From Bactericera cockerelli (taxonomy: Eukaryota > Arthropoda > Insecta > Hemiptera > Triozidae), in assembly GCA_024516035.1 (NCBI GenBank), contig CM044959.1, forward strand, positions 36,111,876-36,175,875: a DNA stretch of 64,000 nt, read 5' to 3'. The notes beneath the pieces are model-generated. The model was not told the DNA's origin, searched no databases, and saw only the letters and a list, made by a program, of their open reading frames with translations. Of the stretch, positions 45,301 to 49,572 are shown piece by piece. Within the stretch, counting starts at the first letter, position 1; every line of letters starts with the position of its first letter. Made by a program: the position numbers and the translations under genes.

Positions 45301-47687
45301 CCTTTGTCGATCCATCTTTGAGGGAAAAAGCGATCAAGTTGTTCTCGCACCCTCAGATAAAAATGGGGTCTAATTTAACCTATTCACTTGATCCTTTGGG
45401 CAGATAGCTGTTGATGCAAGGAAAATAATGAAAATTACTCTCCTTTAGAATTTGCTCAATGCACGTGTAAGGAATGGCCGAATCTCTTGCTATACGAGTA
45501 CCTATCTCGGATGCTGACTTCATGGTTTACAGTAACCGCAGAACGAACATTAATAATATTATCATCAGTTGTCGTTCTTTTTCTAATTTTGTAGAGGTGA
45601 GTTACCTACATCGTACATACAAACTTCAGGCATGGACTCGTGTCATGACTCACGCGCATGGAAGTGAACACATTTCAGAGGTTATCGCAGAAAGTTAATT
45701 TTTTTCGTCTTTCCGCACCCTGGACCTAACCGATTTTCACCTGTGGGGAAAGGTGAAAGATCTAGCATACCGAACCAGGCCAACAGATGTGGAAAATATG
45801 AAGCTGCGCATCATTGAGATCTGCCGGAACATCACACCTGAGGAGCTAGAGAGAGTTTTTAAAAAAAAAAAAAAAAAAAAAAAAGATGAGTGTTTCACAG
45901 CCTTTTTTATTTCGTAGCCATGAAACAGGAGCTACTGTAGACGCTTGTGGTCTGTGTTGCAGCCTGCCCATCCCGTAGTACGCCTCCCCATCCCGTAGTA
46001 CGCCTCCCCTCTGATGGCGAGAAGTGACACAATACTTCCCATTTAGGTGCTGGGTCAACACGAGCGCACCGGAAGGTAACCCTTACAAACAACTGTAACC
46101 AAATTTTGAATACAAATTTTTGTCGGCGCGGGGGTTCGAACCCGGGACCTTCCGCATGGCAAGCGAGTGCTTAACCACTGAGTTCATGCCACCTATCCTG
46201 GCAGACTCAGGAAATGTATTGCAGCAGAGGGTGGTGTTTTTGAACATCTGTAGAGGTGAGTTATCTACATCGTACATACAAACTTCAGGCACGGACTCGT
46301 GTCATGACACACGCGCACGGAAATGAACGCTTTTCAGAGGTTATTCGTCTGCCATTTTCAGAAAAAAAATCGCAGAGAGTTAATTTTTTTTGCATTGTAT
46401 GCTACTTATTTTCTACTTTTATGTTGAAGAAAAAAAAATAGGGGGTCGAATTAAATTTCTGGACTTTTGGTCTTTTGAACCTGAAAAAAGTTTATGACCA
46501 ATTTAAGGACCTATGACTTACTTGAAGAATAAAAGTAAGTACATTTAATTAAAGAGGAGAACTTTACCTATTTTTTGACATTTTTTGTTTTTTTTTACAA
46601 CGTTTACCGGGTGCCCGTAATGACTTCCGGAACCTGGGTCTATTTTCTTCTAAAAGCCGTGTTTTTTTTCGGGACTCGAACCAAGGAATATTTTTTTTCT
46701 TTTTACTAGTGTTACTAACTTGCTTTGCATGTTTTTGAATGTAAAATAAAAAAATATGCATTCCATTTAAAATTCGGGAGAAACGGACATGTGCCCCCCT
46801 GAAAACGCCCTTAGGGGCGGTGGGCGGAGGTTCAAAATATTTTCCCATGAAACTTCAGACTCCATATTAGGGACTAATTTTTTGTTTCAAGATCCTAACT
46901 CAAACCGTTCTCGAGAAAAAGATAGTGGCTGGGTGGTTTCGATCACCCTGTAGTCCTCTAGCGAGACTCGGGTCTTCTCCCTGCTCAGCCTCCCAGTTAG
47001 ACTTTGTTATTGTTGTTGCAAGCTTCATGGAATTTCGTGTATATTCTAAGTTTTATTGATTTCAAGGCACAATGGAGTTAAATGTGAAAACAAGTTGACC
47101 TGTAATTTCTTTTGAGTGGTAGTGTAATTGAAGAATAAGAAATGTGGGCTGAACTTACATTTTGAATGGGTATGCCGAGGGTTTCACCTTCTAGCACAAC
47201 GCTCCCCCAGATCTCATCCAGGACAGGCGTCCAGTCCTTTACTTCCTCGATATGGGCAACCTCACGCTGTAGATCTTTGAGCTTTTCGATGACCTGGGAA
47301 CGAGAATATTATTATAGTTAGTTCTGCCCAAAATTGTTTTCTTTTCTACAAAACCAATCCATCAAAATGGAAATTAATTGTATTCTGATAGATATCAATC
47401 GGTGTAAGAGAGTTCTCTTTTTCCTTATCTTAAATTAGAGGGATTAGAACAAGTACAACTTTAATTAATGGCACCCTGAAATTTTTAAATCCAACTCCTC
47501 CAGAAGATCTGATACTTACAGTGTGAGAGTTGCTGAAGAAGTGAATGACCTTAATCCAAAGTTCAGCCCTGGTTTCAGTTTCGTGAATCAACTCAGCACA
47601 TTGCTGCAGCAAGGCGTAGCTTTTCTTGCTCAGGTCAGGAACGTCTTCAGCGGACTTGAGGAACCAAATCAGCTTCTCTTGCACCTC
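182..47687 (-). CDS. Large spectrin-repeat/coiled-coil protein gene (at least 12 exons, both ends outside the window)
   Basis: I read exons in transcript order: 47687-47520, 47293-47159, 43802-43585, 40509-39924, 35618-35454, 32819-32545, 32321-30744, 29957-29835, 29212-28879, 22005-21823, then after 20.5 kb 1340-1150 and 297-182. All borders are GT/AG and phases agree once single-base indels are allowed, giving roughly 1,350 aa. Layout: helical spectrin-like segments with typical tryptophans ([20 protein letters not shown]); a Ser/Pro/Arg-rich linker; about 650 residues of Glu/Lys/Arg coiled coil; then more spectrin-like helices ([25 protein letters not shown]). This suggests an elongated cytoskeletal scaffold. 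I do not recognise the orthologue; CCDC141- or SESTD1-type spectrin proteins are loose analogies only. Attachment of the last two exons rests on phase and domain type and is less certain. Confidence 0.62.
298..1149. repeat. Intron with three tRNA-derived SINE fragments
   Basis: The intron holds tRNA-like remnants at about 545-620 (box-B-like GGTTCAAAAC), 669-775 (box A GAAACTTGATCAATAAC, box B GGTGGTCCAAGTC) and 803-950 (GAGTTAGCGCGCTAGGC, GGGTTCGATTCCC, then a tail with CACTCATACCTCGTGAGG). Related copies appear elsewhere in the window. None folds as a clean tRNA. Confidence 0.55.
1150..1340 (-). CDS. Spectrin-like exon, probable continuation past the nested genes
   Basis: Begins [19 protein letters not shown] after TTTCCACAG and runs to a donor ACAAG|GTGAGA. 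It is a spectrin-like helix pair. Near the end, reading one base over (missing base at about 1174-1176) gives GRIYWSKDK and a phase-0 end that fits the next exon; unshifted it ends in phase 2. It could belong to a separate gene instead of the spectrin gene. Confidence 0.6.
1732..1769. repeat. 38-bp near-perfect palindrome
   Basis: Arms beginning GGTAACCTAATAATACA pair with the mirror arm ending TTATTAGGTTACC, 18 of 19 positions, with no spacer to speak of. It lies in the nesting intron, far from any exon. It could be a cruciform-forming site or the core of a tiny palindromic element. Confidence 0.7.
2590..2735 (+). mobile_element. 3' end of an RTE-type LINE
   Basis: The sequence GGAAGGTCATCCAGCCGTAA followed by AACAATGCCGACCCAAGTAGG and a GGGAAAAGGC ending is typical of RTE/BovB-class LINE 3' tails. 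A second, shorter relative with AGAACCAACC and GATGCCGACCCCACATAGG is at 23397-23485. No reverse transcriptase is left at either place. Confidence 0.5.
2736..4070. other. Noncoding stretch upstream of ODAD1
   Basis: AT-rich sequence with no coding signal, RNA gene or array that I can support. It lies in the presumed spectrin-gene intron. Confidence 0.6.
4071..4520 (+). repeat. 104-bp direct repeat upstream of ODAD1
   Basis: Positions 4071-4174 and 4417-4520 are near-identical direct repeats starting CTTGTAGAATAGTTCTTTG and ending GATTCAACTACGTA, 346 bp apart. The second ends 92 bp before the ODAD1 start codon, so the pair may flank or form part of its promoter. No TATA box is evident. Confidence 0.75.
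4613..14977 (+). CDS. ODAD1: Outer dynein arm docking complex subunit, ODAD1/CCDC63 family (7 exons)
   Basis: This gene encodes a coiled-coil subunit of the docking complex that anchors outer dynein arms to axonemal doublet microtubules; in insects it would serve sperm flagella and sensory cilia. I read exons 4613-4827, 8043-8265, 12121-12277, 12741-12923, 13615-13768, 14061-14174 and 14577-14977, all with GT/AG borders and compatible phases, giving about 481 aa. Family signatures seen are [19 protein letters not shown] near residue 22, the stretch around [24 protein letters not shown], and [10 protein letters not shown] near residue 316. The start ATG at 4613 has a good context (aaaagcATGg). 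Exon 6 has a +1 frameshift at an A5 run (14093-14097); removing one A restores the family motif [14 protein letters not shown]. Exon 2 is followed by a large tandem array of its own 3' end. CCDC63 and CCDC114 (ODAD1) are vertebrate paralogues, so the symbol stands for the shared ancestor. Confidence 0.88.
4903..5442. mobile_element. 540-bp foldback element with arms of about 247 bp
   Basis: The left arm (about 4903-5149) and right arm (about 5193-5442) are near-identical inverted copies around a loop of about 45 bp. Outer ends read CCCCCAAAAACACCACTTCG; the inner ends carry GGCGGTCG / CGACCGCC. It is a nonautonomous foldback or MITE with no coding capacity. One arm end (76 bp) recurs at 25933-26008. 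In RNA it would form a very long hairpin inside ODAD1 intron 1. Confidence 0.85.
6013..6170. repeat. 45-bp tandem repeat, about 3.5 copies
   Basis: The motif AGGCCATGCCT recurs at 45-bp spacing (6013, 6058, 6103, 6148) with TAGGGTTAGG-like sequence between. Confidence 0.75.
6240..6457 (-). mobile_element. tRNA-derived SINE copy
   Basis: On the - strand a tRNA-like head (AAGTGGGTAGCATACTAGGC box A, GGGTTCGATCCCC box B) is followed by a tail containing CACTCATACCTCGTGAGG, shared with the + strand copy at 803-950. The anticodon arm does not fold well, so it is not a functional tRNA gene. Confidence 0.65.
7452..7521 (+). repeat. 70-bp interspersed repeat ending in a hairpin
   Basis: Nearly identical to 15236-15305. 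Both run from ACCTTACACTCTGCCGGGC to GGCGTTCTTC and finish with the palindrome ACACCTCGGCCGAGGTGT plus TTGAT. One copy is in ODAD1 intron 1 and the other is just past the gene's end, same orientation. Confidence 0.8.
8215..11580 (+). repeat. ODAD1 exon-2/donor tandem array (94/76-bp units, about 38 copies)
   Basis: Each unit carries the last 50 or so bases of exon 2 (CACATGAACGATGAGAAG to AACCGAGAA), the splice donor GTAAGT and intron sequence to TACTCTACT. Most units are 94 bp; a class lacking TGAGAGAGAGAAGAATGT is 76 bp. Point variants (TACCTG, TACCTC, TGCCTG) mark units and show a higher-order repeat: a nine-unit, 810-bp block at 8574-9383 recurs with the same unit order at 9384-10193. The first unit is the real exon end; the rest fill 3.3 kb of intron 2. 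Confidence 0.95.
11581..12120 (+). mobile_element. Rest of ODAD1 intron 2, with a LINE 3' tail
   Basis: Positions 11725-11825 read like a non-LTR 3' end (GCTGGAGTAAAGGGACTTTTC, TACCTCGGCAGTATAA) closed by (TTCTA)n at 11799-11825. The remaining bases are AT-rich without features before the exon 3 acceptor. Confidence 0.5.
12930..13179 (-). repeat. Inverted copy of the ODAD1 3' end inside ODAD1 intron 4
   Basis: This stretch, starting 6 bp after the exon 4 donor, is the reverse complement of 14947-15131, which holds the last codons (...EFSSRR), the stop TAA and the 3' UTR with its AATAAA signals. The pairing includes TTGAGTTCAGTAGTAGGCG and CATTTTTTCGAAATAAAA; identity is high with a few indels. 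Either the gene end was duplicated in inverted orientation or both are copies of a mobile element that supplied the C-terminus. Confidence 0.88.
14978..15131 (+). promoter_or_regulatory. ODAD1 3' UTR with polyadenylation signals
   Basis: Downstream of the stop codon the sequence becomes AT-rich and has overlapping AATAAA motifs at about 15114-15125. This segment is complementary to intron 4. Confidence 0.5.
15132..15657 (+). other. ODAD1-ZMYND10 intergenic region
   Basis: About 0.5 kb containing the second 70-bp hairpin-ended repeat (15236-15305) and presumably the ZMYND10 promoter. No clear TATA box. Confidence 0.55.
15658..18929 (+). CDS. ZMYND10: ZMYND10, MYND zinc-finger dynein-arm assembly factor (4 exons)
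   Basis: ZMYND10 is a cytoplasmic co-chaperone needed to pre-assemble axonemal dynein arms. Exons are 15658-15896, 16405-16579, 17114-17443 and 18391-18929, phases compatible, about 427 aa against roughly 440 in human. Recognisable segments are the N-terminal ALKSFP...[20 protein letters not shown] in exon 2, [18 protein letters not shown] in exon 3, and [16 protein letters not shown] in exon 4. The C-terminus is a complete MYND finger with spacing C-x2-C-x7-C-x2-C-x5-C-x3-C-x7-H-x3-C. Exon 1 is frameshifted after codon 11: one base is missing near 15688-15691, and adding it joins the ATG to the conserved frame. It lies 0.7 kb downstream of ODAD1 on the same strand; both act in dynein-arm biology. 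A tRNA-Asn gene sits in intron 3. Confidence 0.93.
15959..16030 (-). mobile_element. tRNA-like SINE fragment in ZMYND10 intron 1
   Basis: The - strand has a box-B-like GGTTCGAGTCCC and a box-A-like TAACTAATCGATAAGACGG, the layout of the tRNA-derived SINEs seen elsewhere in the window. Confidence 0.45.
18039..18112 (+). tRNA. tRNA-Asn (GTT), in ZMYND10 intron 3
   Basis: 74 nt, with a complete 7-bp acceptor stem (GCCTCCG/CGGGGGC), D arm GGCGCAATTGGTTAGCGC, anticodon loop CTGTTAA giving GTT, and T arm GGTGG-TTCAAGT-CCACC. It is followed by a T run (pol III terminator) and is on the same strand as its host gene. Confidence 0.96.
18895..19272 (+). repeat. 79-bp tandem array of the ZMYND10 terminal exon (about 4.8 copies)
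   Basis: The unit starts in the last coding bases (ATTGGGGGGAGCACAAGAAG), runs through GTA TGA (stop) and into the 3' UTR (GGGTTTCTTCCTCTAGCTG). Copies start at 18895, 18974, 19053, 19132 and 19211, exactly 79 bp apart. Each carries its own copy of the MYND tail and stop codon, but only the first is in frame with the gene. Confidence 0.95.
19273..20117. other. Noncoding stretch after ZMYND10
   Basis: AT-rich; I see no gene, RNA or array here. Confidence 0.55.
20118..20795. mobile_element. Nonautonomous repeat with a (CAGA)n core and terminal hairpin
   Basis: Begins near CACACGACTTTCCTTATC, contains a GC-rich GCGGCCGC palindrome patch, then (AC)n(CAGA)n at 20594-20664, and ends in a hairpin ACTTTCCTTAT...ATAAGGAAAGT. 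Its first part recurs at 27998-28240. The element at 39146-39886 has the same plan with different sequence. It has no coding capacity. Confidence 0.65.
20996..21069 (-). tRNA. tRNA-Asn (GTT)
   Basis: 74 nt, identical in plan to the copy at 18039, with intact acceptor, D, anticodon (GTT) and T arms. A seven-T run follows on the - strand. Confidence 0.96.
21335..21407 (+). tRNA. tRNA-Asn (GTT), one base short
   Basis: 73 nt. The anticodon loop CTGTTAA and both internal promoter boxes are intact, but one C is missing between the T stem and the acceptor stem (CCACC then GGGGGC), so the seventh acceptor pair is lost. A T5 terminator follows. It may be a consensus error in a C run or a decaying copy. 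Confidence 0.85.
21660..21775 (-). mobile_element. tRNA-like SINE fragment
   Basis: Read on the - strand: box-A-like and box-B-like (GGGTTCGAAGCCC) motifs, then GGCGGGACATGAAAAATT and ATTTGGGATTTTGACACC. The tail is shared with sequence near 590-615 and 7729-7752. Confidence 0.5.
21823..22005 (-). CDS. Spectrin-gene exon upstream of the 20.5-kb nesting intron
   Basis: 61 codons, phase 0 at both ends: [19 protein letters not shown] to [11 protein letters not shown], acceptor CGCAG, donor CAAG|GTAGGC. The helix pattern continues the spectrin-like series. The next compatible - strand exon I can find is at 1340-1150, beyond ZMYND10 and ODAD1. Confidence 0.7.
22048..22180 (+). mobile_element. tRNA-Thr-like SINE
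   Basis: The head carries GTAGCTTGATCGATAAGGCG (box A), an anticodon-like CTTGTAA and GGTGGTTCAAGTCCC (box B). Relatives lie at 669-775 and 27079-27200, all on the + strand. Confidence 0.6.
22290..22745 (+). mobile_element. 3' fragment of a non-LTR retrotransposon
   Basis: An ORF fragment to the stop at 22508 reads [16 protein letters not shown] and FKAKLTEAV, the usual C-terminal pattern of Jockey/CR1-type polymerases, followed by an AT-rich 3' UTR and (TACTA)n at the end. The rest of the element is missing. Confidence 0.6.
22914..23068 (+). mobile_element. Interspersed repeat X, partial copy
   Basis: Runs CAGGGAGAAGACCAGTGTC, CTAGAGGACTATAAACAGAG, ..AGGGTTTAATAG.., GATGGTTGATC. Other copies are at 26631-26885 (-), 35954-36385 (+) and 44159-47004 (-, interrupted). 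The fullest copy shows a palindrome TGTAGCCAACTTGGCTACA near one end. No coding capacity. Confidence 0.7.
23117..23380 (+). mobile_element. tRNA-Gly-like SINE, full length
   Basis: The tRNA-like head has TTAGCTCAGTGGTTAAGC (box A), anticodon-loop-like TTGCCAT and GGGTTCGATCCCC (box B), then a 3' body through TTCCGGTGCGCTCGTGTTG and CTCCTGTTTCATGGC, ending in an A-rich tail. A second copy, on the - strand, is inserted into the transposon at 44368-46950. Confidence 0.8.
23381..25932. other. Noncoding stretch with a (TC)n tract
   Basis: Contains the RTE-like 3' end at 23397-23485 and (TC)n at 23886-23911. A 96-codon ORF at 25526-25816 has no recognisable features and ordinary AT-rich composition; I do not regard it as a gene. 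Nothing else is supported. Confidence 0.5.
25933..26008. mobile_element. Solo arm end of the foldback family
   Basis: 76 bp matching the right end of the element at 4903-5442, including TTATTTTTAGCTAATT and the palindrome ACCACGAAGTGGTGTTTTTGG. Confidence 0.75.
26631..26885 (-). mobile_element. Interspersed repeat X, longest uninterrupted copy
   Basis: From TTGTTGTAGCCAACTTGGC to AACGTCCCCCAGCC, with an internal short palindrome CCACATATTTATATGTGG. It gives the order of segments used to interpret the broken copies. Confidence 0.7.
27079..27200 (+). mobile_element. tRNA-Thr-like SINE
   Basis: Carries GTAGCTCGAGCGATAAAGCG and GGCGGTTCCAATACC; same family as 22048-22180. Confidence 0.55.
27998..28240. 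mobile_element. Partial copy of the repeat at 20118
   Basis: Shares CACACGACTTTCCTTATC, CACTGGTGACTCAACGG and CCCCAAAATACCGGTAAATT with 20118-20385; lacks the (CAGA)n part and the terminal hairpin. Confidence 0.7.
28241..28878. other. Noncoding intron stretch
   Basis: AT-rich spectrin-gene intron sequence downstream of the exon at 28879; nothing recognised. Confidence 0.5.
28879..29957 (-). CDS. Spectrin-gene exons: 29957-29835 and 29212-28879
   Basis: The first (41 codons) reads [14 protein letters not shown] through VQYSQDLE; the second (111 codons) starts [14 protein letters not shown] and ends [10 protein letters not shown] at GAAG|GTGAGT. Trp-led amphipathic helices fit spectrin repeats. 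The second exon changes frame once near 29044-29045 (one extra base); both halves are clearly coding and border phases agree after correction. Confidence 0.7.
30367..30456. mobile_element. Solo 3' end of a hairpin-ended repeat
   Basis: Nearly the same as 39789-39875: ACAAAAACGAACACAATA, then a hairpin with TTCCGA...TCGGAA stems. Confidence 0.75.
30744..32321 (-). CDS. Spectrin-gene exon: 1.58-kb highly charged coiled coil
   Basis: One long exon encodes about 526 residues, nearly all Glu, Lys, Arg, Gln and Leu in [17 protein letters not shown] heptads, followed by a short Pro/Ser/Thr tail ([17 protein letters not shown]) and [18 protein letters not shown] at CAT|GTAAGT. The acceptor is TTCATAG at 32322-32323. 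One A is missing from the run at 32285-32289; without it the frame stops early. The composition resembles single-alpha-helix/caldesmon-like rods, so database hits here would be unspecific. On the + strand this exon produces long Ser/Phe-rich spurious ORFs. Confidence 0.78.
32545..32819 (-). CDS. Spectrin-gene exon: coiled coil
   Basis: About 92 codons from [15 protein letters not shown] to [10 protein letters not shown], with acceptor TTTCAG and donor GAAAG|GTAAGT. The coiled-coil reading switches frame at the AAA run matching 32589-32591 (one A apparently missing). With it restored the heptads continue and the exon ends in phase 2, as the next exon needs. Confidence 0.68.
32820..34174. other. 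Intron sequence between coiled-coil exons
   Basis: AT-rich. A LINE-like 3' fragment at about 34066-34128 (AGGCGAGGTTAATGCTTAA, CCACCTAACCCTC) resembles 36536-36590. Nothing else is supported. Confidence 0.5.
34175..34256 (-). mobile_element. tRNA-like SINE fragment abutting the 31-bp array
   Basis: The - strand shows box-A-like GTGGCTAACGCGCTAGCC and box-B-like GGTTCGAATCCC. It marks the far end of the adjacent array. Confidence 0.5.
34258..35453 (-). repeat. 31-bp exon-end/donor tandem array (about 39 copies)
   Basis: On the gene strand the unit is the exon end plus donor: GAGAACGAACTACTGAG|GTGAGT then TGAATC or TGATCC. The real exon end (35454 upward) is the first unit, and the same 31 bases exist inside the exon up to the donor, so the array is a tandem copy of exon sequence. 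Units differ by point changes (GTTCGTTCTCC, GTTCCTTCTCC, GTTCGTTTTCC on the + strand); one irregular unit is at about 34978-35000. Confidence 0.95.
35454..35618 (-). CDS. Spectrin-gene exon: start of coiled coil, followed by a 31-bp array
   Basis: 55 codons reading [15 protein letters not shown] through LIRENELLR, with acceptor CTTCCAG and donor CTGAG|GTGAGT. Charged heptads begin the long coiled coil. The last 31 exonic bases match the unit that is repeated about 39 times in the next intron. A 37-bp array of another sequence lies about 40 bp upstream of the acceptor. Confidence 0.72.
35658..35953. repeat. 37-bp tandem array, 8 copies, built from the end of repeat X
   Basis: The unit TAACATATCGTCTTGCTGGG...GGGAG starts at 35658, 35695 and every 37 bp to 35917. 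Its half GACGTTAAACAGGGAG is the terminal sequence of repeat X, and the last unit runs directly into a repeat X copy. It begins about 40 bp upstream of a spectrin-gene acceptor. Confidence 0.9.
35954..36385 (+). mobile_element. Repeat X copy split by a LINE 3' fragment
   Basis: X sequence runs to about 36105 (GATGGTTGATCGCACATAG) and resumes at about 36291 (TTCAGGACGAGCC). Between them lies a - strand copy of only the last 185 bp or so of the LINE found complete to its 3' end at 36827, sharing CTAACTAAAGGGCGGGGTTA, with an (ATT)n tail. Confidence 0.7.
36746..38877. mobile_element. Palindrome-rich TA-flanked DNA element, split by a LINE
   Basis: Terminal inverted repeats ACACTTTCCGTGCCGG (36746-36761) and their complement (38862-38877) are flanked by TA on both sides. 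Without the LINE it is about 276 bp and consists largely of near-copies of the palindrome GTGTTACCAAATGGTAACAC: one interrupted by the LINE and at least four between 38727 and 38860. It has no coding capacity. TTAA is present at the right flank only, so piggyBac-type insertion is less likely than TA-type. Confidence 0.8.
36827..38674 (-). mobile_element. 5'-truncated non-LTR retrotransposon (CR1/Jockey-like), reverse transcriptase broken
   Basis: The - strand ORF from 38624 shows RT motifs in order: [67 protein letters not shown]. The reading continues in another frame from about 37990 ([16 protein letters not shown]) to the C-terminus ending at 37163; one indel at about 37978-37990 breaks it. 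The endonuclease domain is missing. The 3' end has an (AAAT)n tail. An exact 8-bp target duplication TGGTAATA is at 36819-36826 and 38675-38682. Confidence 0.9.
39146..39886. mobile_element. Nonautonomous hairpin-ended repeat with a (GACC/GACA)n core
   Basis: Begins at a GATAAGGAAA motif, contains AACAGACCGACGGACCGACAG-type short repeats, and ends in a hairpin TTCCGATTTCT...AGAAATTTCTCGGAA. The architecture parallels 20118-20795, and the 3' end alone recurs at 30367-30456. Confidence 0.65.
39924..40509 (-). CDS. Spectrin-gene exon: Ser/Pro/Arg-rich linker
   Basis: About 195 codons, low complexity, with repeated SP motifs ([28 protein letters not shown]-like) and a possible phosphorylation-rich linker character. 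It starts [13 protein letters not shown] and ends SPGYERECR at GCAG|GTGAGG. A stop appears mid-exon because of one extra A (T4 on the + strand, 40287-40290); without it the frame stays open to the donor and both border phases fit. Confidence 0.68.
40984..43660 (-). repeat. 69/84-bp exon-end/donor tandem array (about 36 copies)
   Basis: On the gene strand each unit holds AAGTATGCCACCCTGCCC, the exon end encoding [10 protein letters not shown], and the donor CACAG|GTGAGT. The 84-bp form keeps 15 bases (GTGCGAGTC region) that the 69-bp form lacks. Unit 1 is the true exon end at 43585. Both lengths are multiples of three, which leaves two + strand frames open for hundreds of codons; those ORFs are artefacts. 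Two units (near 41237 and 41306) have GC in place of the donor GT. Confidence 0.95.
43585..43802 (-). CDS. Spectrin-gene exon followed by an array of its own 3' end
   Basis: The exon (72 codons plus 2 bases) starts [14 protein letters not shown] after TTCCAG and ends REFHR at CACAG|GTGAGT. Its last 84 bases are multiplied about 36 times in the following intron (40984-43584). Read-through past the donor reaches TGA at once, so use of this first donor keeps the frame. Phase 2 at the end fits the next exon at 40509. Confidence 0.72.
44368..46950. mobile_element. Tc1/mariner-like element with inverted arms of about 750 bp, defective
   Basis: Ends CAGGGTGATCGAAACCACCC and its complement are flanked by a TA duplication at 44366-44367 and 46951-46952. 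The arms pair inward for about 750 bp or more. Both arms include remains of a DDE transposase C-terminus: - strand at about 45060-45330 and + strand at about 45718-45860 plus 46190-46250, reading [52 protein letters not shown], the familiar tail of insect Tc1/mariner-superfamily transposases. The - copy has W-to-stop in YLWGK. No intact transposase remains. The structure looks like an inverted duplication of one element. Confidence 0.85.
45858..46181 (-). mobile_element. tRNA-Gly-like SINE nested in the Tc1/mariner-like element
   Basis: Same family as 23117-23380, truncated at its 5' end, inserted within the transposase remnant between ...GAGAGAGTT and CATGCC...; the left arm of the element shows the uninterrupted site. 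GAGTT on both sides may be a short target duplication. A T-rich/A-rich homopolymer tail is at its 3' side. Confidence 0.8.
47159..47687 (-). CDS. Spectrin-gene exons: 47687-47520 and 47293-47159
   Basis: The first exon (56 codons) begins [15 protein letters not shown] after an acceptor ending TTGCAG and ends FFSNSHT before GTAAGT. The second (45 codons) begins [12 protein letters not shown] after CCCAG and ends LGIPIQN before GTAAGT. Both are phase 0. Heptad-like helices with conserved Trp at helix starts fit a spectrin repeat. The gene continues upstream past the N gap, so the promoter and N-terminus are not present. Confidence 0.75.
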
Positions 47688-47786
47688 CTGCAATGATAGA
47701 CCCGAATTATAATGGTGTAAGGAAAGATTGAAATTTGGATACAAAAGTTATAGTGTTTTCTTTCATTTTAGGCGTTATTACTATTG

Positions 47787-47886
47787 NNNNNNNNNNNNNN
47801 NNNNNNNNNNNNNNNNNNNNNNNNNNNNNNNNNNNNNNNNNNNNNNNNNNNNNNNNNNNNNNNNNNNNNNNNNNNNNNNNNNNNNN
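47787..47886. other. Assembly gap (100 N)
   Basis: Exactly 100 N, the usual placeholder for a gap of unknown length. Sequence to the right is not the natural neighbour of sequence to the left. Confidence 0.99.
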
Positions 47887-48510
47887 CGCGAAATTTCCCG
47901 GTACACCCAAAGGCCCTGTTTCGGGAAAGGGGGGAAGGCAGTTGTTGCTAAAAAGAACTAAATTGGGCCCGGGAGGGGGGGGAAAAAAATTTTCGGGCGC
48001 GAAGAAAGAAAAAGGTTAAACTAATTTAAATCATTCTGGGCTTATAAAAAAAAAATTCAAACTAGCTCCGGGTTCAAACCATAAAAACTTCCGGGTTTCC
48101 CAACCCCACCTCTTATCATAAACACGTGATTTGGGGTAACTTTTTGGTTTAATGGCTCTTTTTTTAATATGGGGTTGTAATGATGAACGAACTAATGAAA
48201 CCAATCAACAAAGAAATTTGCGTGGAAAAGTAAAATGACTTGTATTTAAAGGGAAAAAGGGTTCAATTTTGCAAGGGTCAAAAATTCCTAAATCATAAAA
48301 ATCATTGACAAACATATGCAAATTAAATTAGGATTTTTCAAAGAGCTAAAAATAGGCCCCAAAGGGTTAATAAAGTAACCCCCTTTTATAAAAATAAATA
48401 ATATTTATGGGGGCATTTAAAATTTGATACAGCAAAGAAAAGCCAACCTTTCCCTCAAGGGGAAACCTATTTTTAACAGTTTTTTTAAACCGTATTTTTT
48501 TTCCTTCCGG

Positions 48511-48690
48511 GATTTTGGGGAATCAATTTTTTCCAATCTACTCTATTCTTTTCTTTGAGTCAGTGTCCTTCTTCTTTCCCCTGTCCGTGAGGGTTATGCC
48601 AAATGATGACCCTGCCCAAACCTGTTTAAAGGGGGAATGTTTGGCGACCCGGGGGAAATCATTGTTTCGACCACATTTTTGCTTCTTATT
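48511..48690 (+). pseudogene. Corrupted copy of ZMYND10 exon 2
   Basis: Contains CCAATCTACTCTATTC and TTTGAGTCAGTG as in 16430-16460, but the frame is destroyed. Confidence 0.85.
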
Positions 48691-49247
48691 GGGGTGGGGA
48701 ATCATAATCGAAATTATTTGTACTAGTAGCAAAAGGATAACGCATAAGGTCTCTGCGGGGGGTTAGGTGAAAAACCCAAATTTCCCGGGCTTGAACCACC
48801 CCCCAAAGATTTTTTGGCCCAAAGGAAAAAAAACCCCTTTGATCCGGGCGAACTTAAAAATTAAATTTTAATAAAAGTAAAAGTTTTAAAAAGAGAAAAC
48901 TGAAAGGGGTAAATTGGGTTCACTCCCCACATTTTTTTTGGAACCCTCAATACCAGTATAGCTAAAAAAATTTACTCGAAACCAGAATCCACTTTTATTT
49001 GGGGGGCGAGTTGAAAAAAAATTTTTTGGGTATGTTTTTTTTTTCACGTTACCCTAAAAATACCAGTTTTTTTTTCACCAAATTCGACAACTTTTCGGGA
49101 AACCCAAAAAATGCTATTTTAATTTTTTTTGAAGAGAAACTTTCCCCCAACTATTTTAAAGTTTCTCAAAATTTAAAAAAAAAACTTTTTCAATGAAATC
49201 TTCATTAAATTTAGATCTGAAAAAATTTACCTTACTTTTTTTTTTAG

Positions 49248-49572
49248 GTGACAAACAAAAATCACCAATAAATCGGGAAAAAAAAACAGGGGAAAATTTT
49301 TTAAAACCAAAATTTTTGAACGAATAAAACCGATATATCGGATTTTTTCTGTAAAATCGCAAGGGTTTTCCAATCCATTCTTCGTTTTGTGAAATTTAAA
49401 CCTGGACTTTTTGCCCTTTTATCTGTGACCGTTTAGTTCGGGCACCATACCGATCCTCGGGTTAAACTAAATGAAAACAGGCAGGGGGAACAGTTTGTAG
49501 GAGAGGGGGTTAAATTTACAATATGAAGCCTGGACCGGGGAACCCGGGGGACCGAAAAAATACAACGGGTAT
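49248..49572 (+). pseudogene. Corrupted copy of ZMYND10 exon 3
   Basis: Begins GTGACAAACAAAAATCACC, matching 17116 onward; many substitutions and indels. Confidence 0.8.

Larger units (their letters stand above)
44159..47004 (-). mobile_element. Repeat X copy interrupted by a Tc1/mariner-like element
   Basis: X sequence at 44159-44367 (GGCTCGTCCTGAAGCACAT, TTTTAAACCCTTGGGAAAG) stops at CTGTTTATA and resumes at 46951 with TAGTCCTCTAGCGAGAC. Uninterrupted X copies read straight through TTTATAGTCC, which shows the exact insertion site. Confidence 0.85.
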
